Shown piece by piece: positions 1 through 7,542 of a stretch of DNA of 64,000 nucleotides (position 1 is the stretch's first letter; each line of letters opens with the position of its first letter). The notes beneath the pieces were generated by a model. It had not been told where the DNA came from, made no database searches, and saw nothing but the letters and a program-made list of their open reading frames with translations. Location: assembly GCA_024637045.1 (NCBI GenBank), contig JAGXFX010000009.1, positions 172,260 through 236,259 on the forward strand, in the 5' to 3' direction. The DNA is from Soehngenia sp. Lineage in GTDB: Bacteria > Bacillota > Clostridia > Tissierellales > Tissierellaceae. The position numbers and the translations under genes are program-made.

Positions 1-235
1 CCAAACCGGGACATTTTTCCCTGGCTGAATGGATGGTTTCTCCTGTTATTATCCCAAACATTTTTGCAGGGATAGACTTGGCAAGGACTATTCCGTGCCT
101 CTTTTCCTGGTCGCCGCCGACGATGGAAGGAATATTCCTAAGGTCAGTCTGGGAGCCGTGTTGAAGCCTATATGCAGACTCCCAGGAAAGATATGCTGAA
201 TTTACATCTATATGAAAAATAATTCTATCTGACAT
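1..235 (-). CDS. dinB: Y-family DNA polymerase (DinB/UmuC type), N-terminal part, runs off the left edge
   Basis: Translating the minus strand from the ATG at 235-233 gives an open frame to the window edge, about 78 residues. It opens with the Y-family palm motif IIFHIDVNSAYLSWES, where the first Asp is a catalytic metal ligand, and continues with PSIVGGDQEKRHGIVLAKS and AKMFGIITGE, the conserved nucleotide-binding block. These polymerases copy past DNA lesions. The sequence is closest in style to the Firmicutes 'DNA polymerase Y family' subgroup, so dinB versus umuC naming is not settled. A LexA box sits in the promoter just upstream, in keeping with SOS induction. Only the first fifth or so of the protein is present, so completeness cannot be judged. 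Confidence 0.85.
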   Translation of the reverse strand, partial: MSDRIIFHIDVNSAYLSWESAYRLQHGSQTDLRNIPSIVGGDQEKRHGIVLAKSIPAKMFGIITGETIHSAREKCPGL

Positions 236-267
236 GGAAAACACCTCTTATGTTGTTCTGTGATTTC

Positions 268-296
268 ATATTAACAGAACAAGTGTTCGAAGTCAA
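268..296 (-). promoter_or_regulatory. Promoter with embedded LexA (SOS) box for the Y-family polymerase
   Basis: On the minus strand a TTGACT -35 (291-296) and a TAATAT -10 (268-273) are separated by exactly 17 bp. A perfect Firmicutes LexA palindrome, GAACAAGTGTTC (277-288), lies inside the spacer, so LexA binding would block RNA polymerase. The same 12-mer recurs upstream of uvrB at 46189-46200. Confidence 0.85.
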
Positions 297-381
297 GAAG
301 GATAATTTTTCACAAAAAAACAAAAAACTTTATAAAAATCCTGTATAATGGAAAAAAGAGATAAAAAGGGAGTTGAGCCTA

Positions 382-1539
382 ATGAATTTGCTGTTTATAA
401 GACCGGGAATAAGCAGAAGGAGAAAAATGCTTTCACCTGTAAGATTGCAGGAGCCACTTGAACTTGCATATCTTGCAAATCAGTTGCAGGATTCCATGCA
501 GGATAAGGTAAAGATTACATTTCTTGATATGGAGCTTGAAAGAGGATCCTTTAAGAAACACCTTATCGAAATAAAGCCATCCCTTGTGGTTTTCTGGGGA
601 GAAGAGGGACAAGAGGAGCTTGTTAATGAACAGGCGTCAATGGTCAAGGACATAATTCCCGGTGCGTATGTGGCATTGGCTGGTGAATTATCAGAAGGAG
701 ACAATTCCCCTTATGTAGATTTGCTTTTTTGGAAAGATCCTGTTGAGGGTTTAAGTGAGACATTACTTGGGATAATCACCGAGAGAAGTCTTCAGGAGAT
801 GCATAGAAATGTTTCAACAGTTGAGAAAGAAACTATCGAGGAGCCTTTAAAAGAAGCAGACAGAGGAATTTTCAGGAAGTACCAGGACCGATATTATTTT
901 CTTCAGTACGGCGGGACTATGGAGGTAACAAGTCAGCATAGACTGGAATTTGATGAAAGCAGTCTTGTCGGAAAGACAGACAATCCATTGAGACCTCTAG
1001 AGGATGTAGCAAAGGATGTCGAATCCCTTGTGGGCTCGTCTGTTTATTTTAAAGACCGAGACCTTTGGAATGACCCTAAGAGATTGAAATCTTTTCTGGA
1101 AATTTTAAAGGGGAAAAATCTGGAAAGAACATATATATCCGTAGGTAACTGGGAAACAATACTTGAGAATGAGTCTCTTCTGGAGGAATTTGCAGGAATG
1201 GGACTTAAGGTTCTCCTTATGGAAATGGATTTTCCAAAGGATGAGGATGACTGGATTTACAAGGGTGAAGTTCTCAGGATGATAAGAAAGCACGGAGTTG
1301 AGCCGGTTATTGTTATGAAAGAGAAGATGATCCAGGAGGATCAGGAAGCACTTTCATACTGGCTGAAGGACAGGAAGGAAGGGCTTGTGATTCTTGAAGA
1401 GGAAGCCTTTGAGGAGAATAGATCCATATACAATGAGACCAGTATAAGTACCTGGATTTTCTTAAGGTGGACAAAGGAATTCGGTATGGGTGAAGGCATG
1501 AGAAGACAAAAAGAGTACAAAAATACTCTTCTGATTTAA
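382..1539 (+). CDS. Cysteine-free protein resembling cobalamin-binding/radical-SAM enzymes
   Basis: A 385-residue protein. The start is taken as ATG 382 because AAGGGAG (366-372) lies 9 nt upstream; an in-frame TTG at 373 directly abuts that site. The first ~130 residues (NLLFIRPG, then LEPLELAYLANQL-like helix, FLDMELE, PSLVVFWGE) follow the order of the B12-binding Rossmann domain of BchE-type radical-SAM proteins. Residues ~165-360 resemble the following TIM barrel: VYFKDRDLWNDPKRLKSFLE recalls the family's 'F.DD.F..D..R...' strand and helix. Where CxxxCxxC should sit, the text reads MEVTSQHRLEF, and the whole protein has no cysteine, so it cannot hold the 4Fe-4S cluster. The B12 signature DxHxxG is also not seen. 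Function unknown; a regulatory or scaffold role is conceivable. Its stop lies in the terminator hairpin it shares with the convergent ABC operon. Confidence 0.6.
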   Translation: MNLLFIRPGISRRRKMLSPVRLQEPLELAYLANQLQDSMQDKVKITFLDMELERGSFKKHLIEIKPSLVVFWGEEGQEELVNEQASMVKDIIPGAYVALAGELSEGDNSPYVDLLFWKDPVEGLSETLLGIITERSLQEMHRNVSTVEKETIEEPLKEADRGIFRKYQDRYYFLQYGGTMEVTSQHRLEFDESSLVGKTDNPLRPLEDVAKDVESLVGSSVYFKDRDLWNDPKRLKSFLEILKGKNLERTYISVGNWETILENESLLEEFAGMGLKVLLMEMDFPKDEDDWIYKGEVLRMIRKHGVEPVIVMKEKMIQEDQEALSYWLKDRKEGLVILEEEAFEENRSIYNETSISTWIFLRWTKEFGMGEGMRRQKEYKNTLLI

Positions 1540-1557
1540 TCAGAAGAGTATTTTTTT
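1522..1557. terminator. Intrinsic terminator between convergent genes
   Basis: A perfect 15-bp inverted repeat (1522-1536 and 1538-1552) is followed by a run of T to 1557. The TAA stop of the upstream gene lies inside the stem. It serves the plus strand well. On the minus strand the downstream tract is less T-rich but may still end the ABC transporter transcript. Confidence 0.85.
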
Positions 1558-1559
1558 AT

Positions 1560-2327
1560 TCAGGCGATAATCCTTTCAGCTAACTTTGCTTTGTAAATGT
1601 CCAGAAGTTCATTTTCAGAAACATCGGCACTTGGCTTGTCCAGAATAATCTTTCCCTTGTCCAGCATAATAATCCTTTGTGAGTACTTCAATGCATCTCC
1701 CATATGATGTGAAACCATCATTGTAGTTATATGGTGTTTTTGGAGTAGCTCACGGGTTTTTTCCATGACAACGTGTGAAGTCTTGGGATCAAGTGCTGCC
1801 GTATGCTCGTCAAGAAGCAGCAGATCAGGATGCTTCATCGCCGCCATAATAAGGGACAAACTTTGTCTTTGTCCACCTGAAAGGTATTTTACCTGGGTGT
1901 GAAGCTTGTCTTCAAGACCAAGGTCAAGATCCTGCAGCATCTGAATAAACATCTCCAGATTCTTCTTTTTGACCAATCCTCTTAAGGAGAAAGTTTCTCC
2001 TTTTTTATTTGCCAATGATAAATTTTCAAGAATGGTAAGACTCGGGGATACTCCCATCGACGGACTCTGATGTACACGACCAAGCTTTAAAGCTCTTTTC
2101 TCCTCAGGAAGAGAGGTTATGTCCTCATTGTTGAGAATGATTTTACCTTTGTCTACGGGGAGACTTCCACTTACCAGGTTTAATAGGGTGCTTTTTCCAC
2201 ATCCGTTTGGCCCGATTATTGCGGTACATGTATTTTTTTCAATTTCCAGATTAAAACCTTCGAACACGTCAATCTGGAAATCAGTATCTGAATTAAAGCT
2301 CTTCCAAAGGTTTCTTACTTTTAACAC
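1560..2327 (-). CDS. ABC transporter ATPase (COG1101/TrpXYZ-like system)
   Basis: A 255-residue cytoplasmic ATPase that powers uptake with the two genes upstream of it. It has Walker A GPNGCGKST near residue 40, the signature LSGGQRQSLSL, Walker B LLLLDEHTAALDP and the switch histidine in MMVSHHMGDAL. The start is GTG 2327, with GGAGG 8 nt upstream; the gene overlaps the 3' end of the permease by 35 bp, so translation is probably coupled. The trio SBP-permease-ATPase with this permease type matches the COG2984/COG4120/COG1101 transporters, some of which have been predicted to import tryptophan. A T-box leader upstream of the operon supports an amino acid substrate. Confidence 0.88.
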   Translation of the reverse strand: MLKVRNLWKSFNSDTDFQIDVFEGFNLEIEKNTCTAIIGPNGCGKSTLLNLVSGSLPVDKGKIILNNEDITSLPEEKRALKLGRVHQSPSMGVSPSLTILENLSLANKKGETFSLRGLVKKKNLEMFIQMLQDLDLGLEDKLHTQVKYLSGGQRQSLSLIMAAMKHPDLLLLDEHTAALDPKTSHVVMEKTRELLQKHHITTMMVSHHMGDALKYSQRIIMLDKGKIILDKPSADVSENELLDIYKAKLAERIIA

Positions 2328-3192
2328 GGGCCTTACCTCCTTGCTTTTTTATTGATTTTATAAATGGACTTGAAAAATTGTTATAGCTAATAAATACAAT
2401 TACAATTATTGCACTTATTGCTCTCAGATCTGTAGGACTCATTCCAAGATCTATTGCAATTCCACCAATAAGCTTGTAGGAAACTGCTCCGATTATTGCC
2501 CTGGTGGTAATCGATAGAAATGAGGAACTTTTACTGACAGTTTCTCCGATTATAATGGATGCCAGTGCTACAACTATTATGGAAGCACCCATGGTGATAT
2601 CCACAAAACCCTGGTATTGTGCCATCAACGAACCGCTTAAAGCAACCAGTCCATTTGCCAACATCAAACCGATGATCTTGTACTTGTTGCTGTTTTCTCC
2701 AAGTGAACGGACCAATGCCTCGTTGTCACCTGTGGTGATAAGAAGGTAGCCAATTTCAGTTTTCAGAAATGCGTCCAGAAGAAGTTTTATTCCAATTACT
2801 ACAGCCACCATAAGAACAAGTGCCGAAATATCCGAAAACAGAGAATTAAGACTAAAGAGTGGGATATTGGCTTTCCCGTTCAAACGCAGGTTGAAGGAGT
2901 AAAGCATTGTCATGGTCAGAATACCTGCAAGAAGAGGCCGTATTTTGAGCTTTACAAATAACAATGCCGTTACAAGTCCTGCCAAGGATCCATATCCAAA
3001 TGCCAAAAGAGAAGATGTAATGGGGGAGAAGCCCGCCATTGCAAATTTCGCAAATACAAATGCTCCCAGTGGAAAGGTCCCTTCTACGGAAAGGTCCGCA
3101 ATGTCCAATATTTTGTATGTTATGGTGACTCCCATGGCAAGGACTGCGAATATAAGCCCTTGCTCAAGGGAAGTAATAATAAGTGAGTTCAT
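2293..3192 (-). CDS. ABC transporter permease (COG4120 family)
   Basis: A 299-residue integral membrane protein with about eight hydrophobic segments and the overall form of branched-chain-amino-acid/BMP-type permeases: LEQGLIFAVLAMGVTITYKI at the N-terminus and the conserved LSVEGTF early on. The loop LSGSLMAQYQGFVDITMG near residue 190 is the family's coupling region. It lies 20 nt downstream of the binding-protein gene and overlaps the ATPase gene. The C-terminus is basic (KKQGGKARVKSKK) and cytoplasmic. Only one permease gene is present, so a homodimeric pore is expected. Confidence 0.87.
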   Translation of the reverse strand: MNSLIITSLEQGLIFAVLAMGVTITYKILDIADLSVEGTFPLGAFVFAKFAMAGFSPITSSLLAFGYGSLAGLVTALLFVKLKIRPLLAGILTMTMLYSFNLRLNGKANIPLFSLNSLFSDISALVLMVAVVIGIKLLLDAFLKTEIGYLLITTGDNEALVRSLGENSNKYKIIGLMLANGLVALSGSLMAQYQGFVDITMGASIIVVALASIIIGETVSKSSSFLSITTRAIIGAVSYKLIGGIAIDLGMSPTDLRAISAIIVIVFISYNNFSSPFIKSIKKQGGKARVKSKKPLEEL

Positions 3193-3212
3193 GTTGGCCT
3201 CCTATGTCTATG

Positions 3213-4199
3213 CTATTCTCCTACAGCTTCTGCTCCCTGGAATACCTCGTGATCAGAATTTAAACCAAGTAGCTCAAGTGTCTGTTGATTAAATACTGTA
3301 GTGGTTTCCATTGCTGTCTCCGCTGGTACTTCAGCTGGTGTTTTACCATCCACTAGAATTTGTCTTGCCATTTCACCTGTCTGTTTTCCGAGTTCAAAGT
3401 AGCTTATTCCGTCTGATACGAGAAGTCCTCCTTCAACCATGGAACCTTCAGCAGCAACTGATGGAATACCTGCTGAGTTTAGTTTGTCTGCAACAATTGC
3501 TATTGCCGATGCAACCATATTGTCTGTGATAGCATAAAATCCATCTATGTCGCCAATCATTGAATCCATTGCCTGTGGTATATCATTGATATTTGAAATT
3601 CCAACATCCACTATTTCAAGACCAAGCTCATTTGCCAGTTCCTTGGCTGTTGCAACCTGGATTTCGGAGTTGCTTTCTGAAGTGTTGAATAGTATGCCGA
3701 TTCTTGTGAAGTTGGGATCAAGTTTTGCAAATGTTGAAAGCTGTTCTTTCATTGGAGTTGCATCACTAGTTCCTGTAACGTTTCCTCCAGGGCTTTCCAT
3801 TGACTCCACAAGTTCAGAAGCAACAGGGTCAGTTACTGCACTGAAAAGAACAGGTATATCACTAGTAGCCTGCTTGGAGCTTTGTGCTGCCGGTGTCGCT
3901 ATTGCATATATAAGATCGACTTCGTCCTTGACAAATCCTTGAGATATTGCAAGGGATGTAGGTATGTCACCTTGTGCATTTTGGTATTTGATTTCTACAT
4001 CGACGCCAGCTTCTTCCAATGCTTCTACAAATCCTTCTCTTGCTGCATCAAGGGCTGGATGTTCAGCCAGTTGATTGATACCAATTACAAACTTTGCCTC
4101 TTCTGCATCTCCACCAGTTCCTCCTGTAGCTGCACACCCTGATAGAATAACCATACTAATAATAACTGAGATAATTTTGAATAAATTGCTTTTTTTCAT
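3213..4199 (-). CDS. ABC transporter substrate-binding lipoprotein (COG2984)
   Basis: A 328-residue extracytoplasmic binding protein. The N-terminus MKKSNLFKIISVIISM ends in a lipobox (LSGC, cysteine at about residue 22), so it is a lipid-anchored solute receptor. The body follows the ABC_sub_bind family: FVIGINQLAEHPALDAAREGF, then VDLIYAIATPAAQSSKQAT and IPVLFSAVTDPVASELV. First gene of a three-gene transporter operon, with GGAGGG as ribosome binding site. The ligand cannot be read from the sequence; relatives have been linked to tryptophan and other aromatic compounds, and the T-box leader points to an amino acid. Confidence 0.9.
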   Translation of the reverse strand: MKKSNLFKIISVIISMVILSGCAATGGTGGDAEEAKFVIGINQLAEHPALDAAREGFVEALEEAGVDVEIKYQNAQGDIPTSLAISQGFVKDEVDLIYAIATPAAQSSKQATSDIPVLFSAVTDPVASELVESMESPGGNVTGTSDATPMKEQLSTFAKLDPNFTRIGILFNTSESNSEIQVATAKELANELGLEIVDVGISNINDIPQAMDSMIGDIDGFYAITDNMVASAIAIVADKLNSAGIPSVAAEGSMVEGGLLVSDGISYFELGKQTGEMARQILVDGKTPAEVPAETAMETTTVFNQQTLELLGLNSDHEVFQGAEAVGE

Positions 4200-4225
4200 T
4201 TTGTTCCCTCCTTAAATTTTTGTAT

Positions 4226-4512
4226 AAAAAAAATCTCTCATCACTGGAATCAAATAAGATTCACAGGGACGAGAGATTGTTCTCACGCGGTACCACCCAT
4301 ATTATGACATAAAGTCATCGCTCAATCAGACCTGACAGTCCTATCCCTTTTAACGGCGGGCCTCCGAATTCACCTACTTGCAATATCTTTTGGCGAATCT
4401 GCTCGGGAGTGTATATCTCACATCCAGCTATTGTCAGTTTCCACCCTTCCTGACTCTCTATAAATATGCTCGGATGCGTTTCTCTCCTTCAACGCTTTTA
4501 TGTATTAAATAC
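4226..4512 (-). ncRNA. T-box riboswitch leader of the ABC transporter operon
   Basis: The minus strand carries the diagnostic T-box sequence GGGTGGTACCGCG (4286-4298). It is followed by a terminator whose arms lie at 4268-4278 and 4232-4242, ending in a run of U. The usual stem I elements precede it: GAAGGAGAG, an AGAGAG kink-turn strand and a GTCAG/CTGAC distal helix. Short helices GGAG/CTCC and CATCC/GGATG frame an internal loop at 4410-4420 whose minus-strand text is TGAGATATACA. Within it UAC followed by A (4410-4413) is the best candidate specifier (Tyr). AUA (Ile) overlaps it, and a UGG lies just outside in the helix. When the cognate tRNA is uncharged the antiterminator forms and the transporter is expressed. 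Confidence 0.9.
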
Positions 4513-4541
4513 ATCTTAGTGGGTTCAGAAAGAAATGTCAA
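4513..4541 (-). promoter_or_regulatory. Promoter of the T-box/ABC transporter operon
   Basis: Minus strand: a perfect TTGACA -35 (4536-4541), a 17-bp spacer and TAAGAT as -10 (4513-4518), immediately before the T-box leader. Confidence 0.8.
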
Positions 4542-4559
4542 CACCTTTTTTGAAATTAA

Positions 4560-5060
4560 TTTTAAGAAATTTGGTGAATACGTTTGCATGAGTAATGTTG
4601 AAAATAGGGTGTTATATGTAAATTAATGCATGAAAAATTGTTTAAGGTAGTTTGAATAATCAAGTTGATCTTTCCATATGTTCGATCGGTCATCATGACT
4701 TTCCTGCGTAGTAATTTGTAAACATTCAATTGATATCTTAAACCCGGAAGACGTTTGGAATAAATTAAATTTACAAGGTAAATTCTGTGAATTGCTTGCT
4801 TGTGCCAAGCGACTATATTAATCGAAATCTTAGATTTCGGTTTTAATCTGTCAGCATGGTATGCCCGGCGATAGTAATACCCAAAATCTTTGATTTTGTG
4901 ATATTTCATCGAGGGGGTACTTAATTATTCATACTACCTTTTGCTGAAGGGTTTACCATTTTCACATAGCAAGAAATGTAGTTGGAATAAAAATAATCAA
5001 AGCTGTTGAGAAAACAAATTTCAAAATATATGTTAAAATATCAGTAATAGCTTATTGAGA
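4560..5060. repeat. Gene-free stretch with decayed interspersed repeats
   Basis: No convincing gene; short open frames here lack ribosome sites and protein-like composition. Two repeat units are visible. Unit 1 (about 4668-4745) shares the exact 16-mer TCTTTCCATATGTTCG, and looser similarity over some 75 bp, with 6355-6430. Unit 2 (about 4845-4930) aligns in the same orientation with 24380-24455 and contains the palindrome CAAAATC-TTT-GATTTTG (4882-4898). A third palindrome, CGAAATCT-T-AGATTTCG, lies at 4823-4839. A possible promoter for the next gene starts at TTGAGA near 5008. Confidence 0.5.
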
Positions 5061-5071
5061 GGAGAATGTAT

Positions 5072-5662
5072 ATGGATAACAGAATAATGAAGGATATGGA
5101 ATTTATTGTTGAATTGGACAGGATGAAGACAATCCTTAGACAAACCAACCTCATTACCGAGGACAGAAGAGAGGACGATGCTCAGCATTCATGGCATATA
5201 GCAGTTATGTCAATGGTTCTTTCCGATTACTCAAATGAAAAAATTGATGTAAACAAGGTAATAAAAATGCTCTTGATCCACGACTTGGTTGAATTATATG
5301 CAGGAGATACTTTCTGCTATGACGAGGAAGGAAACAAGGATAAAAGGCAGAGGGAAGTGGAGGCAGCTGAAAAAATATTTGGAATGCTTGATACTAGAAA
5401 AGGCAAAGAGTTCAGGGGATTATGGGATGAATTCGAAGAGATGGAAACTCCGGAAGCACTTTTCGCTGCATCCATGGACAGACTTCAACCTATGCTGAAC
5501 AATTATTACAATGGCGGTGGATCCTGGAGGAAGCACGGAGTTGCACAGTCAGATATTTATAAGAGAATTAGTCCGGTCAAAGATTCATCAGATAAGCTTT
5601 GGGAATTTGTCGAGAATATGATTGAGGACGCCTACAATAGAGGTCTGATTGAAAAAAGATAA
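5072..5662 (+). CDS. HD-domain phosphohydrolase (YfbR/COG1896 type)
   Basis: A 196-residue soluble protein with the HD metal-binding set: His39 in AQHSWHIAVMS, His70-Asp71 in LLIHDLVELYAGD and a later Asp in SMDRLQPML. Members of COG1896 are metal-dependent phosphohydrolases, several acting as 5'-deoxynucleotidases; the exact substrate here is not known. The start is set at ATG 5072 because GAGAGGAG ends about 7 nt upstream; another ATG at 5066 abuts that site. The YbaK-like gene follows 16 nt later, suggesting one transcript. Confidence 0.8.
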   Translation: MDNRIMKDMEFIVELDRMKTILRQTNLITEDRREDDAQHSWHIAVMSMVLSDYSNEKIDVNKVIKMLLIHDLVELYAGDTFCYDEEGNKDKRQREVEAAEKIFGMLDTRKGKEFRGLWDEFEEMETPEALFAASMDRLQPMLNNYYNGGGSWRKHGVAQSDIYKRISPVKDSSDKLWEFVENMIEDAYNRGLIEKR

Positions 5663-5678
5663 CACAGGGGTGATGTAA

Positions 5679-6137
5679 TTGACTTTGGAAAGTGTAAAAA
5701 AGCATATTGAGGAAGCAAAGATTGATGTGGAGATGTATGAAATGGAGGGCAGTACGGCTACAGTTGAGCTTGCTGCAGGTGCCCTTGGGGTTGAGCCTGG
5801 AAGGATCGCCAAGTCAATGGCTATAAGGCTTAAAGAACGGGATATTCTTATACTTGCCAAGGGTGATGTAAGGCTTGATAATAGAAAATTCAAGGATACA
5901 TTTAATGAAAAGGCAAGATTTATAAAGGGAGAGGATATTTTTGATGCAACAGGCCATCCTGTCGGAGGGGTATGTCCCTTTGGCTTGAGCAAGCCCATTG
6001 ATATATACCTGGATGAATCCCTTAAGATCTATGATTTTGTTTATCCTGCTGCAGGTAGTCCGAATGCCTGCATAAAGATTGATGTTGATTATCTTATGGA
6101 GGTTGTGAAGGGTGAATGGGTGGATGTGTGTAAGTAG
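5679..6137 (+). CDS. YbaK/EbsC family aminoacyl-tRNA editing protein
   Basis: A 152-residue protein spanning the whole YbaK/ProX fold. It shows the family blocks STATVELAAGALGVEPGRIA (substrate pocket), MAIRLKERDILILAKGD with its conserved Lys, GHPVGGVCPFGL (the GxxxGGVxPxG motif) and AAGSPNACIKI. Freestanding members remove amino acids from mischarged tRNAs, classically Cys-tRNAPro or Ala-tRNAPro. The start is TTG 5679 with AGGGGTGA just upstream. It lies 16 nt after the HD gene. Confidence 0.88.
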   Translation: MTLESVKKHIEEAKIDVEMYEMEGSTATVELAAGALGVEPGRIAKSMAIRLKERDILILAKGDVRLDNRKFKDTFNEKARFIKGEDIFDATGHPVGGVCPFGLSKPIDIYLDESLKIYDFVYPAAGSPNACIKIDVDYLMEVVKGEWVDVCK

Positions 6138-6480
6138 ACTTTGATTCTCCAGCACGCAGAAAGTTAAATGAATCGCTCTCTGATTCAAGATTAGAGATTT
6201 ATCACACTTATCTCGAAAATTGGTTTGCTATCGATTAAAACTGAGTATGGACTAGTGAAGTTATTTCGTTCTTTCGCTGTTTCAGAATAATTTGCTGTAG
6301 TGGAAATCACGCAAACCAGTATTATTTTCTCAATTCGAGTGAAAAATCTTACTAATCTTTCCATATGTTCGCTAATCATTAAAACTTTCTTTGCTAATCA
6401 TCCTCGAAATAGGTTAGTTGATATTAAGAATTGAAAAATCTTAGATATTACTTCTTAACTATTACCTTGGATTCTTTTTT
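6138..6480. other. Non-coding stretch with one decayed repeat copy
   Basis: No gene is supported here. About 6355-6430 resembles 4668-4745, sharing TCTTTCCATATGTTCG exactly and then diverging. The remainder is AT-rich without strong hairpins. An extended -10 element, TGGTATAAT (TATAAT at 6486-6491), closes the region and probably drives the next gene. Confidence 0.45.
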
Positions 6481-6541
6481 AGTGGTATAATCAACTTGAT
6501 ATTACTTTAACGTGAAGGGTAAATATATTAGGAGTGAGAAT

Positions 6542-6928
6542 GTGAAAAAGAGATGGAAAATTTTATTGGGAATACTGGCTGTAATTGTGACTGCTGCAGT
6601 TGGCATGATGATGTTCCTTCAGACAAATCTGAACAATCTTGTCAATGTGGAAATCAACCAGGTTGATATTGAGAGTATTGAGGAGGGTGATTACATAGGA
6701 GAATATTCTTCACCACCTGTGACTGCAGAGGTTCAGGTTGAAGTTCGGGACGGAAAAATCAAGGACATTGTAATATTACAGCACGACCACGGACAGGGAG
6801 AATCGGCAGAAGTAATAGTGGATAGTGTTATTGCTGAGCAAAAAATTGATGTGGATTCAATATCAGGGGCAACCTACAGCAGCAGGGTTATACTCAAAGC
6901 TATTGAGGATGCCTTGAAAAGCGAGTAG
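6542..6928 (+). CDS. Membrane-anchored FMN-binding domain protein
   Basis: A 128-residue protein: a lysine-rich start, one membrane helix (residues ~6-25, WKILLGILAVIVTAAVGMMM) and an exported FMN-binding domain (PF04205 type). The end contains DSISGATYSSRVILKAIEDA, matching the DxxSGAT motif whose Thr receives covalent FMN from ApbE-type transferases. The start is GTG 6542, with AGGAG 7 nt upstream, rather than an earlier in-frame GTG at 6512. The flavodoxin gene follows 11 nt later. Likely an extracytoplasmic electron carrier; the partner and the ApbE enzyme are not in this window. Confidence 0.8.
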   Translation: MKKRWKILLGILAVIVTAAVGMMMFLQTNLNNLVNVEINQVDIESIEEGDYIGEYSSPPVTAEVQVEVRDGKIKDIVILQHDHGQGESAEVIVDSVIAEQKIDVDSISGATYSSRVILKAIEDALKSE

Positions 6929-6939
6929 AGGGAGGGTTT

Positions 6940-7437
6940 ATGATGAAAATAGGTATAATTGTACATTCTAAGACCGGAAATACTTCTCTTGTTGCTGAGA
7001 GACTAAAGAACAGACTTGAAAAAGAAGAGCACGAAGTTTTTATGGAGAAGTTGTCAATAATTGGCGGGGAGGATCAGAGTCAGCAGGATGTGAATAAAAT
7101 AAACATTGAACCATTGGAAATAGCACTGGAAGAAATGGATTTGCTGATTTTCGGAGGTCCGGTAAGAGGTTTTCAGGCTTCACCTCCAATAAAGGCCCTT
7201 TTGGGAAAAGTTGAAGGATTGGAAGAAAAGGATGCTATGATATTTGTCACCCATGCATTTCCGTTTAACTGGATGGGAGGAAACAGCGCAATTAAACAGA
7301 TGAAAAACATCTGTATAGATAAAGGGGCAAACATTCTTTTTACAGGGATAATCGATTGGAAAAACTCAAAGAGGGAAGTACAGATAGATAGTTTGGTTGG
7401 AAGCATTACTAGAAAAACATCCGGTGTAACATTATAA
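6940..7437 (+). CDS. Flavodoxin family protein
   Basis: A 165-residue flavodoxin-like protein. The phosphate-binding loop HSKTGNTSLVAE near residue 10 is the FMN-binding signature, and DLLIFGGPVRGFQASPPIKA supplies the second flavin loop. It probably carries electrons or acts as an NAD(P)H-dependent FMN reductase of the WrbA/flavodoxin group. Two tandem ATGs (6940, 6943) follow GAGGGAGGG; either could serve. It is paired with the FMN-binding membrane protein just upstream. Confidence 0.82.
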   Translation: MMKIGIIVHSKTGNTSLVAERLKNRLEKEEHEVFMEKLSIIGGEDQSQQDVNKINIEPLEIALEEMDLLIFGGPVRGFQASPPIKALLGKVEGLEEKDAMIFVTHAFPFNWMGGNSAIKQMKNICIDKGANILFTGIIDWKNSKREVQIDSLVGSITRKTSGVTL

Positions 7438-7542
7438 AATTGCGAAAATAACGAGTAAACTCCACATTGTAATTGGATTGAAATATTTAAATCCTATGAA
7501 AAGGGTAGGAATAGAGTAAATACAAAAAAAGGATGTGGAATT

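Noticed and set aside
3547..3942. Plus-strand frame of 131 codons opposite the ABC binding-protein gene
   Set aside because: Mirror frame of a clear lipoprotein gene; Ser/Ile/Leu bias typical of antisense translation.
4562..4909. Minus-strand frame of 115 codons upstream of the T-box
   Set aside because: It runs through the decayed repeat units and their palindromes, has no ribosome site and shows no protein-like pattern.
6191..6379. Minus-strand frame of 62 codons
   Set aside because: Lies in a non-coding stretch overlapping a repeat copy; no start signal and no homology-like features.
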